In this document: piece by piece, positions 17,467-26,523 of the stretch
Layout: every line of letters begins with the position of its first letter
Numbering within the stretch: position 1 is the stretch's first letter
Assembly (NCBI GenBank): GCA_041396905.1
Contig: JAWKXQ010000014.1
Span: 13,009-77,008 of the forward strand
Direction of reading: 5' to 3'
DNA: 64,000 nucleotides
Source of the DNA: JACXVD01 sp020446665
GTDB lineage: Bacteria; Pseudomonadota; Alphaproteobacteria; Sphingomonadales; Sphingomonadaceae
The notes under the pieces: model-generated
The model's database searches: none
Told to the model about the DNA's origin: nothing
Seen by the model: only the letters and a program-made list of their open reading frames with translations
Made by a program: the position numbers and the translations under genes

Positions 17467-17549
17467 TCACCCCCAGCGACAGCTGGGGCCGCGCCCTCGG
17501 CAAGCTCCGCGCCGCGTGGACAGCGATCCCAGCTTTCGCTGGGATGACG
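17467..17549 (+). repeat. Pair of REP-like hairpins between pntAB and pntB
   Basis: Two hairpins in opposite sense, ccccagcgacagctgggg near 17470-17487 and atcccagctttcgctgggat at 17526-17545, joined by a GC-rich linker. The second belongs to a dispersed palindrome common in sphingomonads (from memory). Its outer end ggATGAC contains the ATG used here as the pntB start. The paired layout resembles a REPIN or BIME. Confidence 0.75.
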
Positions 17550-18999
17550 ATGTGGGCGACCCCCGCATCCGCCTCCACCGGGGAGCCGGTCAACCCTTGG
17601 GTCGCGCTCGCCTATCTGGTCGCAGGTGTGTTCTTCATCCTCGCGCTGCGCGGCCTGTCCAGCCCCTCGACCAGCCGCACGGGCAACCGCTTTGGCATGA
17701 TCGGCATGCTGATCGCCGTGGTGACCACGCTGATCACGCATGACGTTGCGAATTTGCCAGAGATCGGGATCGCCATCTTCCTTGGCGGCATCCTGGGCTT
17801 CACCATAGCGCGCAAGATCGCGATGACGCAAATGCCCGAACTGGTGGCTGGCTTCCACTCGCTGGTGGGCCTTGCTGCCGTGGTGGTAGGCTGGGCGGCT
17901 TACCTCAATCCCGGTGCTTTCGGGCTGCTGGTGGATGGCGGGATCAACCCGGTCAGCAAGGTGGAAATGGGGCTGGGCATCGCGATCGGTGCGATCACAC
18001 TTTCTCCGGCTCTGTCATCGCCTTTGCTGCTTTCCGGCAAGATGAGCGGTTCGCCCATCCTTCTGCCTGCACGCCATGTGATCAATCTCGGCACGCTTGC
18101 CGCGATCATTGTGCTGACCGCGCTGTTCGCCATGGCGGCACCGGCAGACACAATGCCACTGATCGTGGGGCTGACCGTCCTCGCCTTCATCATCGGCTTC
18201 CTGTTGATCATCCCGATTGGCGGGGCGGACATGCCGGTGGTTGTGTCGATGCGAACTCCTATTCCGGCTGGGCCGCTGGCAGCGATGGGCTTCACGCTGG
18301 GTAACACTGCGATGATCATCACCGGTGCGCTGGTCGGCTCGTCGGGTGCGATCCTCAGCTACATCATGTGCCGTGCGATGAACCGCAGCTTCATCTCCGT
18401 GATTGCGGGCGGCTTTGGCGCAGATGATAGCGGTGGCGGCAGCGGTGAACCACGCGAACAGCGGCCTTACAAGACCGGCAGTGCAGCCGACGCGGCCTAT
18501 ATGCTGGAACAGGCGGAAGGTCATCATCCCCGGCTATGGCATGGCGGTGGCGCAAGGTAGCAGCATGCGCTGCGCGAAATGGCTGACAAGCTGGAGGAAA
18601 AGGGCGTGGAGGTGAAATACGCCATCCATCCCGTCGCTGGCCGTATGCCGGGCCACATGAATGTGCTGCTGGCCGAAGCCTGGTCGAATATGACAAAGTG
18701 CCTTCTAGGAACTGGAAGACATCAACAGCGAATTCTGCTCAGGCCGATGTCGCCTTCATCAATGGTGCGAACGATGTGGTGAACCCGGCGGCGAAGACGC
18801 AAGACAAGTCCAGCCCGATCTACGGCATGCCTCCGTGTTCGATGTGGACAAGGCCAAGCAGGTCTTCTTCATCAAGCGGTCCATGGGCGGCGTGGGCTAT
18901 GCCGGGGTCGACAATGACGTGTTCTATATGGACCAGACCATGATGCTGTTTTCCGACGCCAAGAAGATGGTCGAGGAAATCGTGAAGTCGCTCGACTAG
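17544..18999 (+). pseudogene. pntB: NAD(P) transhydrogenase subunit beta, several indels
   Basis: The polytopic NADP-binding subunit. From VNPWVALAYLVAGVFFILAL to about 18245 the frame is clean (TM helices, AGFHSLVGLAAVVVGWAAYLNP, VEMGLGIAIGAI). Around 18250-18285 a deletion and an insertion compensate, replacing an expected SMLNSYSGWAAAAMGF with a wrong stretch before MGFTLGNTAMIITGALVGSSGAILSYIMCRAMNRSF resumes. Further shifts occur near 18460, 18545, 18690 and 18830. The NADP domain is still legible: PGYGMAVAQ, VKYAIHPVAGRMPGHMNVLLAEA, DVAFINGANDVVNPAA, FFIKRSMGGVGYAGVDNDVFY, ending EEIVKSLD at 18999. Residues MTMWATPASASTGEP at the start derive partly from the hairpin. Confidence 0.85.
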
Positions 19000-19011
19000 T
19001 GGGCAGGATAA

Positions 19012-19325
19012 GTGGTGGCGCCGGCTGCGCTGTTTGTCTGGCTGCGTTTGCAGATTGCTGAAGGCAAGGTGGAGAAGGGCCTGCTGCGTGCAGGCCTTTC
19101 GCCCGCCAATTCCGCCTGCATGGCAGAGCGCATGGTGGACCGGCTGAGCATCACCCAGTTGCGCAAGCTGGAACGGCTGCAGGCCCGCAAGGGGAACCAG
19201 CCAGGCCGGTCACCGCGGCCAATATGTCGAACGGTAAGCCGGGTGGGCGATGCGGAGCTGCCGGTGGTGACGATAATTGCGCTCCGCAGCCCTGCGCTAC
19301 GGGCATCGCGCGCGAGGCCCGCTGA
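19012..19325 (+). pseudogene. Small hypothetical protein, probably one frameshift
   Basis: The GTG start gives VVAPAALFVWLRLQIAEGKVEKGLLRAGLSPANSACMAERM, then VDRLSITQLRKLERLQ. This resembles a short helical protein that selects a conserved Cys-Met-Ala-Glu-Arg-Met segment, seen in sphingomonad hypothetical proteins. After an indel near 19215 the likely end is GIAREAR followed by a stop at 19323-19325. It lies 12 bp after pntB. Function unknown. Confidence 0.5.
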
Positions 19326-19345
19326 CCGCGGGTTGACTTACACGC

Positions 19346-20580
19346 ATGTACGCCGCAGCATCGCCGCCATGTGGAGAGAAACAATCTGGTGCGCTGGCGC
19401 TGGTCGCCGCTGCTTCGCCCGCCCTTGCTGAAACCATCGAAGCTGCCTGGCCGGAGAGGATGCGCAAATGCGTCTGAGGCGCTGATCCTGGCTGAGCCGG
19501 GGGACGAGATCGTGCTGGGGGCAGGGCGCTTTACCTTGTCTGACGGGCTCAGCCTCGATGTCGACAATGTTACTGTGCGGGGGAAGGGGATGGATGAAAC
19601 CATCCTCGATTTCACGGGCCAGAAAGACGCGGGCGAGGGCTGCTGGTGACCAGCGATGGCGTGACCCTGCGCTGATTTCGCGATGGAAACTCTAAGGGTG
19701 ACGGGACTGGTCCAAGGGGCGCAGACGATATCGTCTATTTCCGCGTCCGTGTGCGCTGCCGACGGCGGCCGCCGGCCACCAATGGCGCCTATGGCATCTA
19801 TCCGGTGGAAAGCACCAATGTGCTGATCGATGGCGTGCAGGTCTCCGGCGCGTCTGACGCTGGAATCTATGCTTATGCCAGAGCCGCAAGATCACCGTGT
19901 GGCGCAATCTGATTGCGGAAGCGAATGCGGCCGGGATTGATTGAAAACAGCCGCGATGCGCTGGTGGACAACAATTTGCCGCCCAGGCGCAACACAGGCG
20001 GCATCCTTATGTTCGACCTGCCCAATCTGCCGCGATGGGCGGCGGCAATGTGGTGGTGCGCGTGGCAATCTGGTGGCTGCTAATGACAATTTCCAATTTC
20101 GCGCCGCCGGGCAATATCGTCGCGAATGTCCGCCGCGGCACCGGGGTGCTGGTGATGGCCAATGACAATGTCGTGATCGGGCATAACTGGCTGGTCGATA
20201 ACCCTACCGCACAGGTGATGGTGGTCGCCTATACGCAGTCCTATGAGGATGAACGCTATAACCCCTATCCGCGCAATGTGGTGATCGAGGGCAATCATTA
20301 TGAGCGCGGCGGCTATGACCCGCAGCTTGAGGGCGCATCGCAGCTTCTGCCAATGTTCGGGGGCAGTCTGCCCGCTGTGCTGTGGGATGGTTTGCAGGAT
20401 GGCGAAACGCCGGCTCTGCTGGCGAAGCCGGGTACACCTGGCTGGTCGCTCAACCTGACGGATCAGGGCAAGGGGCTGGACGCAGCGCAGCCCGGTCCGC
20501 TGGAAGTGGGCAGGCCCGCCAGTCCGTTCGACATGACCGGCATTGGCGCGTCGGCGGAACTGGACGAGCGCATCAAGTGA
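19346..20580 (+). pseudogene. Exported parallel beta-helix repeat protein, frameshifted
   Basis: A secreted right-handed beta-helix protein (TIGR03805-like). The signal peptide is GALALVAAASPALAETIEAAW. Repeating strands follow: ALILAEPGDEIVLGAGRFTLSDG, LSLDVDNVTVRGKGMDETIL, NGAYGIYPVESTNVLIDGVQVSGASDAGIYA, NIVANVRRGTGVLVMANDNVVIGHN and PYPRNVVIEGNHYERGGYDP. The frame shifts near 19475, 19640, 19870, 19940 and 20070. The last 500 bp, from about 20100, are clean. Its stop overlaps the start of the diheme cytochrome gene; this family pair recurs together in other genomes, so the products may act in one extracytoplasmic process. The substrate is unknown. Confidence 0.75.
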
Positions 20581-21590
20581 AGTTCGGCGCTGTCCTGCTT
20601 TGGTTCGCCACCTTGCTGGCGGCAAGTGCGATGGCGATGACGCCGGAGCGCGTGCCGGTGGCGGACGAGGTCGTGCAGGGCAAGACGCTGCCGCGCAAGC
20701 TGTCAGACTATCGCTTTTTCGACGATCTCGCGCGGCAGGTGCCCGCCGAAGGGGTAACGCCCTATCGTCTCAATACGCCGCTCTGGTCCGATGGGGCGGA
20801 GAAATTGCGCTTTGCCTATATCCCGCAGGGTGCACAGGCCAAGGCTGATGGAGAGGGACTGCTGCGCTTTCCCATCGGGACCGCGCTGATCAAGACTTTC
20901 GCCTTTGGCGAGGGGGCTGATCGCCGCCTGATTGAAACCCGCGTGCTGCTCCACCGTCCGACCGGTTGGGTCGCGCTGCCTTACCTCTGGAATGAAGAGC
21001 AGACCGAGGCAGAGCTTGCAGTGGCAGGGGCAAGGTTGCCGGTGACCACGCCTGCGGGCGAACAGATCAGTTACCGCGTGCCGAACAAGAACCAGTGCAA
21101 GGAATGCCATGGGCTGGATGATGTGGTCGTGCCGATCGGGCCGAAGGCGCGCAATCTGTCTGGCGAATGGCTGGCCGGGATGGTGCGCGGCGGGCGGCTG
21201 GATGCTTTGCCGGATGGCGCCGATACACTGCCAGTGTGGGAAGAACGCGCCAGTGCACCCGCTGATCTGGCGGCGCGAGCCTATCTTGAAACCAATTGCG
21301 CCCATTGTCACCGGCCCGGAGCCACGGCCTCCAATTCCGGCCTCGATCTGCGCTGGGAACAGGATGATCCGCATGCGCTGGGGATCATGAAGCGACCGGT
21401 TGCGGCTGGCCGCGGGGCGGGAGAACTTCTGTTCGATGTGGTGCCGGGCAAGCCGGACCAGTCGATTCTGCTTTATCGCATGGAAAGCCCGGAACCCGGT
21501 GTCGCCATGCCCGAACTGGGCAAAACCAGCATCGACCATGACGGAACGAAGGTGGTCAGGCGCTGGATCGCTGAACTTCCTCAACGATAA
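20577..21590 (+). CDS. Diheme c-type cytochrome, SO2930/HNE_0200 family
   Basis: A 337-residue exported protein. GTG start and signal peptide VKFGAVLLWFATLLAASAMA. Two haem-c sites: CKECHG (about residue 178) and CAHCHR (about 240). N-terminal block LPRKLSDYRFFDDLARQVPAEGVTPYRLNTPLWSD and C-terminal VVPGKPDQSILLYRMESPEPGVAMPELG match the TIGR03806 family. It would carry electrons in the periplasm. GTGA coupling to the beta-helix gene fits the known co-occurrence of the two families. The partner dehydrogenase or reductase is not evident here. Confidence 0.87.
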   Translation: MKFGAVLLWFATLLAASAMAMTPERVPVADEVVQGKTLPRKLSDYRFFDDLARQVPAEGVTPYRLNTPLWSDGAEKLRFAYIPQGAQAKADGEGLLRFPIGTALIKTFAFGEGADRRLIETRVLLHRPTGWVALPYLWNEEQTEAELAVAGARLPVTTPAGEQISYRVPNKNQCKECHGLDDVVVPIGPKARNLSGEWLAGMVRGGRLDALPDGADTLPVWEERASAPADLAARAYLETNCAHCHRPGATASNSGLDLRWEQDDPHALGIMKRPVAAGRGAGELLFDVVPGKPDQSILLYRMESPEPGVAMPELGKTSIDHDGTKVVRRWIAELPQR

Positions 21591-21662
21591 CCATTCCTCG
21601 CAGTGGACGCGGCTTAACGCTTCGCCTAGCCAGATGAAATCTGCAGACGGGAGTGATCATAG

Positions 21663-22358
21663 TTGCGCAAGCTGGGCATTATCGGGGGGATGAGCTGGGT
21701 CTCTACCCGCACCTATTACGAGACTATCAACACGCTGGTGCAACGGGCGCGGGGCGGTATGGCCAGCGCACCGATCCTGCTGGAAAGCCTCGATTTCGCG
21801 GAACTCTATGGTCTTACTTCCAATGAAGAATGGGATCGTGCGGCAGAGCAGCTGATCGCGGCAGCCCGGCGGCTGGAACAGGGCGGGGCAGGGATGATCC
21901 TGATCGCTGCCAATTCCATGCACAAGATTTATGACCGCGTGGCCGAAGCCGTGGCTGTGCCCGTGCTGCATATTGCCGAATGCGTGGGCCAGCGCATGGC
22001 CGAAAAGGGCGTGAAGACCGCGGCTTTGCTGGGCACCCGCAATGTCATGACAGAAAGCTTCTATCGGCGGCGTCTGGTGGCGCATGGGGTCGATCTCCTG
22101 CCGCCAGATTTGGATGTGGTCGATGAGGTTGACCGGATCATTTACGGTGAACTGATGCTGGGCAAAGCCACCCGCGATGCGGAGCGGGCCCTGCGCACCA
22201 TCATCACCAACAAGGAACGTGACGGAGCCCAGGCCATTGTGCTTGCCTGTACGGAGCTGGAAATGGTGGTCGATGTCGATGCCAATATCCTGCCCCTATT
22301 CGATTCCGCGCGTATTCATTGCGAGGCTGCAGCGCAATGGCTGTTGGGCAAGGACTGA
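21663..22358 (+). CDS. Aspartate/glutamate racemase family protein
   Basis: A 231-residue member of the Asp/Glu racemase superfamily (YgeA-like), with two alpha/beta domains. MRKLGIIGGMSWVSTRTYYETIN is the classic N-terminus (TTG start). The second catalytic Cys is present in VLACTELEMVV. The first active-site segment reads LIAANSMHK, where YgeA has CTNTMHK; the residue matching the catalytic Thr reported for YgeA appears to be Ala. It may thus be impaired or have a different activity. The stand-alone gene starts 72 bp after the cytochrome gene. Confidence 0.82.
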   Translation: MRKLGIIGGMSWVSTRTYYETINTLVQRARGGMASAPILLESLDFAELYGLTSNEEWDRAAEQLIAAARRLEQGGAGMILIAANSMHKIYDRVAEAVAVPVLHIAECVGQRMAEKGVKTAALLGTRNVMTESFYRRRLVAHGVDLLPPDLDVVDEVDRIIYGELMLGKATRDAERALRTIITNKERDGAQAIVLACTELEMVVDVDANILPLFDSARIHCEAAAQWLLGKD

Positions 22359-22451
22359 ACGCCATTGTGGTACCGGGCATCGCAATCGCGCCATGTTGCC
22401 TGATTGTTCCCGTTGTCGCGGGGCAGCGCGTGACCTAAGCCCGCGCTACTT

Positions 22452-23612
22452 ATGACACGTGCCCCATTTGCTGCTGATCCTGCCGCGTCGAGCGGCCGCG
22501 AGTTCGATGAAAACCGCGAAGGGACGCGCGGCGCGCGCAGCGAATTCCAGCGTGACCGCGACCGGATCATCCATTCGATTGCTTTCCGCCGCCTGAAGAG
22601 CAAGACGCAGGTTTTTATCGCGCCCGATGGCGACCATTATCGCACCCGCCTGACGCATAGTCTGGAAGTGGCGCAGATTGGCCGCGTGGTTTCGCGGCTG
22701 CTGGGGCTGGATGAAGACCTCACCGAAGCGCTATGCCTGGCGCATGATATTGGCCACCCGCCTTTCGGCCATGCGGGAGAGAATGCTCTCCACGATGCGA
22801 TGGAGCGCCATGGCGGTTTTTGCCACAATGCCCAGTCACTGCGCACGCTGATGCGGCTGGAAAGCCCCTATTGCGACCATGAAGGGCTGAACCTCACCTG
22901 GGAACTGCTGGAAGGGCTGGCCAAGCATAATGGCCCGGTCAGCGATCCCAATTGGGCGATGCAGGAACTGGACGCTGATTATCCGCTCGATCTGGCGCGC
23001 TGGCCATCGCTGGAAGCGCAGGTGGCGGCGATCAGCGATGATATCGCCTATGACAATCACGATATAGATGATGGGCTGCGCGCCGGTTTCCTCCAGCTGG
23101 ACGAATTGCTGACGCTGAATTTTGTGGCTGACCAGTTCCGCGCGATTGAACGGCGTTTTCCCCATGCACCGCGTGACCGGCAATTGCGCGAATTGGTGCG
23201 CAGTCAGATCGGGCAAATGGTCAATGATTTGCTGGAGGAGACTCGCCGCGCGACACGTGGCCTTGCCAGCGTGGATGAAGTGCGTGGGGCCGGGGAAGCA
23301 CTGGCGCGCTTCTCGCCCGCCATGGCCGCGCAGGAACGAGAGCTGAAAGCCTTTCTCTACGCAAAGCTCTATTACCACCCGGAACAGCTGGAAACGGCAG
23401 AAAAAGCACGCAGCGTGGTCGCCCGGCTCTATGCCGCATATGAACAGGAACCGGCGCATTTGCCGCGCGACTGGCGTGAACGCCTGCCGGAAGAGGAGCC
23501 AGCACGCAGCCGGCATATTGCGGACTTCATCGCCGGGATGACGGACCGTTTCGCGATGGACCAGTGCGAGCGCATCTATGGCGCGCGCCCGATGGGGTTG
23601 AGCAATGTCTGA
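22452..23612 (+). CDS. Deoxyguanosinetriphosphate triphosphohydrolase-like HD protein
   Basis: A 386-residue HD-domain nucleotidase of the dGTPase-like family, which splits dNTPs into nucleoside and triphosphate. Motifs: R-D-R-D-R-I-I-H-S-I-A-F-R-R-L near residue 35, TRLTHSLEVAQIGR, the HD pair LAHDIGHPPFGHAGE at about 97-111, and DDIAYDNHDIDDGLRAG. The length is close to the type-2 subfamily. It overlaps the next gene by 8 bp. Confidence 0.92.
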   Translation: MTRAPFAADPAASSGREFDENREGTRGARSEFQRDRDRIIHSIAFRRLKSKTQVFIAPDGDHYRTRLTHSLEVAQIGRVVSRLLGLDEDLTEALCLAHDIGHPPFGHAGENALHDAMERHGGFCHNAQSLRTLMRLESPYCDHEGLNLTWELLEGLAKHNGPVSDPNWAMQELDADYPLDLARWPSLEAQVAAISDDIAYDNHDIDDGLRAGFLQLDELLTLNFVADQFRAIERRFPHAPRDRQLRELVRSQIGQMVNDLLEETRRATRGLASVDEVRGAGEALARFSPAMAAQERELKAFLYAKLYYHPEQLETAEKARSVVARLYAAYEQEPAHLPRDWRERLPEEEPARSRHIADFIAGMTDRFAMDQCERIYGARPMGLSNV

Positions 23613-24297
23613 GCCCTTGCGGATTGCCCTTGTCGGCGCGACCGGCCTGATCGGACGCAGCGTGATCGAAGCGGCGGTGGGGCGCGAGGATATGCGGATC
23701 AACGCCATCGCCCGGCGCGAGATGAAATTGCCGCGTGGCGCACGGATGGAGATGTTCGTCGCAGATACCGGCCATTGGGGAGACATGCTGACGGTGGCGA
23801 AGCCGGATGTGCTGGTCTGCGCGCTGGGTACCACCTGGCGCAAGGCGGGCAAGGATGAAGCCGCCTTCCGCGCAGTCGATCAGGCGCTGGTACTGGATAG
23901 CGCCCGCGCAGCTCTGGCTGCGGGGGCAAAGCGGATGGTAGCGATCAGTTCCATCGGCGCCGATACGGGCGCGCGCCAATTCTATTTACGTGTAAAGGGC
24001 GAGGTAGAGCGGGATCTGGCGAAGTTCGGTTTCGAGCGGCTGGACATTTTGCGGCCGGGCCTGTTGCGCGGCCCGCGCGAAGCCGATGCGCGCCCGCTGG
24101 AGCAGCTGGGCAAGATCGCGGCACCCATGGCCGATCTCTTGCTGCATGGAAAATATCGGGCCTATCGCCCTGTTTCTGCGCGGATTGTTGCTGATGCCGT
24201 GCTGTCGCTTGCGCTGCGGCATACGCGTGGGAAATATGTGCATGACCATGACGCGATCCTGCGCGCGGCGCACAGCCTGCCGAAGCTGGTAGAATAG
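23605..24297 (+). CDS. NAD(P)-binding protein, atypical SDR (TIP30/YbjT-like)
   Basis: A 230-residue Rossmann protein. ALVGATGLIGRSVIEA is the dinucleotide-binding loop at residues 8-23. Further motifs are VLVCALGTTWRKAGKDEAAFRAVD and VAISSIGADTGARQFYLRVKGEVE, where the Tyr/Lys pair (FYLRVKG) marks an extended SDR-like site, followed by LDILRPGLLRGPREADARP. The substrate is unknown. It overlaps the dGTPase gene by 8 bp, so they are co-translated. Confidence 0.83.
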   Translation: MSEPLRIALVGATGLIGRSVIEAAVGREDMRINAIARREMKLPRGARMEMFVADTGHWGDMLTVAKPDVLVCALGTTWRKAGKDEAAFRAVDQALVLDSARAALAAGAKRMVAISSIGADTGARQFYLRVKGEVERDLAKFGFERLDILRPGLLRGPREADARPLEQLGKIAAPMADLLLHGKYRAYRPVSARIVADAVLSLALRHTRGKYVHDHDAILRAAHSLPKLVE

Positions 24298-24321
24298 CAG
24301 CAGGCGGGGGAGGGGCTAAGC

Positions 24322-25299
24322 ATGATCCAGCGAATTACCGGCCTGTTTGCCTTGTGGACCGTGCTCGGCACAGCGCTCGCATGGTTCGTGCCGGAACTGT
24401 TCCTGTGGGTTGCCGATGGCAGCGTGAAACCCTTTGGCCAGTCGATGATCGCGGTCTTGCTTGGGATCATCATGCTGGGCATGGGGCTGACACTGTCGGT
24501 GGAGGATTTCCGCCGTGTGCTGGCCATGCCGGGGCCGGTGATCGCCGGTGTGGTGCTGCAATTCACCATCATGCCGCTGGCGGGGATTGCGATTGCCACT
24601 CTGTCTGCGCTGCCTGCGGGGCTGGCGGTGGGGCTGGTGCTTGTTGCCTGCTGCCCCGGCGGCACCGCCTCCAATGTCGTGGCCTTCCTCGCCCGTGCCA
24701 ATCTGGCGTTGAGCGTGACCATGACCATGGCGAGCACGCTGGTGGCGATTGCGCTCACCCCTTTGCTGACCGGCTGGCTGGCGGGAGTTTTCGTGGAGGT
24801 GGACCGCTGGAACCTGTTCCGCGAAATGGTGACGGTGGTGCTGATCCCGGTGGTGGCAGGGGTGCTGCTCAACCGCCTTTTCCCTCGCGCGGTGGAGCCG
24901 ATTGCGCGCTTTTCACCGCTGGTTTCGATTGTTGCAGTGATCCTGATCGTCGCGGCGATTATCGCGAAGTCGAAGGCGTTGATTATCGAACATGCCGGGG
25001 TGCTTTTGCTGGCTGTGCTGCTGCTGCATCTTGCCGGTTTCGGCCTGGGCTATCTGCTTGCCCGCCTGCTGAAACTGCGCGAACAGGATCGACGCACGAT
25101 CAGTATTGAGGTGGGGATGCAGAATAGCGGGCTGGGCTCCAGCCTTGCCTCCACCCCTGCCTTTGCCTCGCAATTCGCACAGCCGATGCAGGCCGCGCTG
25201 GCCCCGGTGCCCAGCGCCATCAGTTCGATCTATCACGTGGTGATCGGTAGCCTGCTGGCAGCTTATTGGCGGCGGCGGGCACCAGAGGGGGAGGAATAG
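24322..25299 (+). CDS. Bile acid:sodium symporter (BASS) family transporter
   Basis: A 325-residue inner-membrane protein with about ten hydrophobic helices. Family hallmarks are IIMLGMGLTLSVEDFRRV, VACCPGGTASNVVAFLARANLALSV (the crossing-helix region) and EVGMQNSGLGSSLAS. Members are Na+-coupled importers of organic anions such as pantoate, pyruvate or bile acids; the bacterial substrate here cannot be told. It lies 24 bp downstream of the SDR-like gene, probably in the same operon. Confidence 0.9.
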   Translation: MIQRITGLFALWTVLGTALAWFVPELFLWVADGSVKPFGQSMIAVLLGIIMLGMGLTLSVEDFRRVLAMPGPVIAGVVLQFTIMPLAGIAIATLSALPAGLAVGLVLVACCPGGTASNVVAFLARANLALSVTMTMASTLVAIALTPLLTGWLAGVFVEVDRWNLFREMVTVVLIPVVAGVLLNRLFPRAVEPIARFSPLVSIVAVILIVAAIIAKSKALIIEHAGVLLLAVLLLHLAGFGLGYLLARLLKLREQDRRTISIEVGMQNSGLGSSLASTPAFASQFAQPMQAALAPVPSAISSIYHVVIGSLLAAYWRRRAPEGEE

Positions 25300-25303
25300 A
25301 ACA

Positions 25304-25759
25304 ATGTGGCATGCGGTTTTCAGCATCACCAATCTGATCGCACTGGGGGGCTGGATCATCCTGATCCTGCTGCCGCGCAGGCCTCTGTTGCTGACAGTGG
25401 TGCTCTATCTGGGTGTGGGCCTGCTCTGCCTGATCTACGCCGTGGGATTGATCGGCATTCTGTCGGGGGCCTTATCCCAGGGGGGCGGTGAAGCGGGCAG
25501 CGCGAGCTTCTCCACTGTCGAAGGGGTGCGGGCTATCTTTGCCAGCGATGCAGGCGTGGCGATTGGCTGGACGCATTACCTCGCCTTTGACCTGTTTACG
25601 GGGCTGTGGATCGCGCGCGATGCCGATGCGAAGGATTTTTCGCGGCTGGTGCAGGCCCCGGTCCTGCTGGCGACTTTCCTTGCCGGTCCTCTCGGCCTGT
25701 TCGTCTGGCTGGTGCTGCGCGAGAAGAAGGCCCGCCAGATGCATGGACGACCTGAATGA
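25304..25759 (+). CDS. ABA4-like family membrane protein
   Basis: A 151-residue protein with four hydrophobic helices. FSITNLIALGGWIILILLP and WTHYLAFDLFTGLWIARDA match the ABA4-like (DUF4281) family; the plant member is needed for neoxanthin synthesis. The bacterial role is unknown, and a link with carotenoid metabolism is only suggestive. It begins 4 bp after the BASS stop and overlaps the DUF938 start by 4 bp. Confidence 0.83.
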   Translation: MWHAVFSITNLIALGGWIILILLPRRPLLLTVVLYLGVGLLCLIYAVGLIGILSGALSQGGGEAGSASFSTVEGVRAIFASDAGVAIGWTHYLAFDLFTGLWIARDADAKDFSRLVQAPVLLATFLAGPLGLFVWLVLREKKARQMHGRPE

Positions 25760-26349
25760 AGCGCTTTGCCCCTGCGACGGAGCGCAACCGCGAGCCCTTG
25801 CTGGCGGTGCTGAAACAGGAATTGCCGAAAACCGGCCTGCTGCTGGAAGTCGCCGCCGGATCTGGTGAACATGCGGTGTTTCTCGCGCCGCATTTTCCGC
25901 AATTGCAATGGCAGCCCAGCGATCCCGATGCGGAGGCGCTGGCGTCTATTGCGGCGTGGCGGGAGGATGCGGGCAGCGCGAACCTGCTGGCACCGCTGGC
26001 GCTCGATGCCTCAGCCGCGACTTGGCCGATTGAACGAGCCGACGCAATGCTGTGCGTCAACATGGTCCATATCAGCCCGTGGCAGGCGAGCGAGGGGCTG
26101 TTTGCGGCAGCGGGGCGGATGTTGCCAGCGGGCGCGCCGCTGGTGCTCTATGGCCCGTTTATCGAAGATGGGGTAGAAACCGCGCCATCCAATCTGGCCT
26201 TTGACGAAAGCCTGCGTAGCCGCGATCCGCGCTGGGGGATACGCAGCGTCTCTGCGCTGGATGATCTGGCCGCAGTCCACGGGCTGACGCGCATGGCGCG
26301 GCATCAGATGCCCGCAAACAACCTCACACTCGTGTGGCGAAAGGCCTGA
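25756..26349 (+). CDS. DUF938 SAM-dependent methyltransferase-like protein
   Basis: A 197-residue class I methyltransferase fold. MKRFAPATERNREPLLAVL is the DUF938 start; the SAM loop is LLEVAAGSGEHAVFLA (residues about 30-45), followed by QPSDPD and DAMLCVNMVHISPW. The C-terminus NNLTLVWRK is conserved. The substrate is unknown. Its stop abuts head-on the stop of the entericidin gene on the other strand. Confidence 0.87.
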   Translation: MKRFAPATERNREPLLAVLKQELPKTGLLLEVAAGSGEHAVFLAPHFPQLQWQPSDPDAEALASIAAWREDAGSANLLAPLALDASAATWPIERADAMLCVNMVHISPWQASEGLFAAAGRMLPAGAPLVLYGPFIEDGVETAPSNLAFDESLRSRDPRWGIRSVSALDDLAAVHGLTRMARHQMPANNLTLVWRKA

Positions 26350-26475
26350 TCAGGTCGCTTCGTCAACGTCATTGGCGACCGATTCGAGATCACGGCCCAT
26401 GCCCCGCACCGTGTTGCAGGCTGTGGTTGCAAGGACCATGCTTGCAAGGCCGATAGCGATGATAATCTTGCGCAT
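26350..26475 (-). CDS. Entericidin A/B family small lipoprotein
   Basis: A 41-residue protein read from 26475. MRKIIIAIGLASMVLATTAC is a lipoprotein signal with lipobox ATTAC; the mature part NTVRGMGRDLESVANDVDEA matches entericidin B (CNTVxGxGxD). An AGGAG site lies 6 bp before the ATG. Entericidins are small envelope lipoproteins linked with stress and lysis in enterobacteria; the role in alphaproteobacteria is unclear. Confidence 0.9.
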   Translation of the reverse strand: MRKIIIAIGLASMVLATTACNTVRGMGRDLESVANDVDEAT

Positions 26476-26523
26476 ATACTATCTCCTGATCAGTTCTGAA
26501 CGCATGGCATAGGCTCCCGTTCC

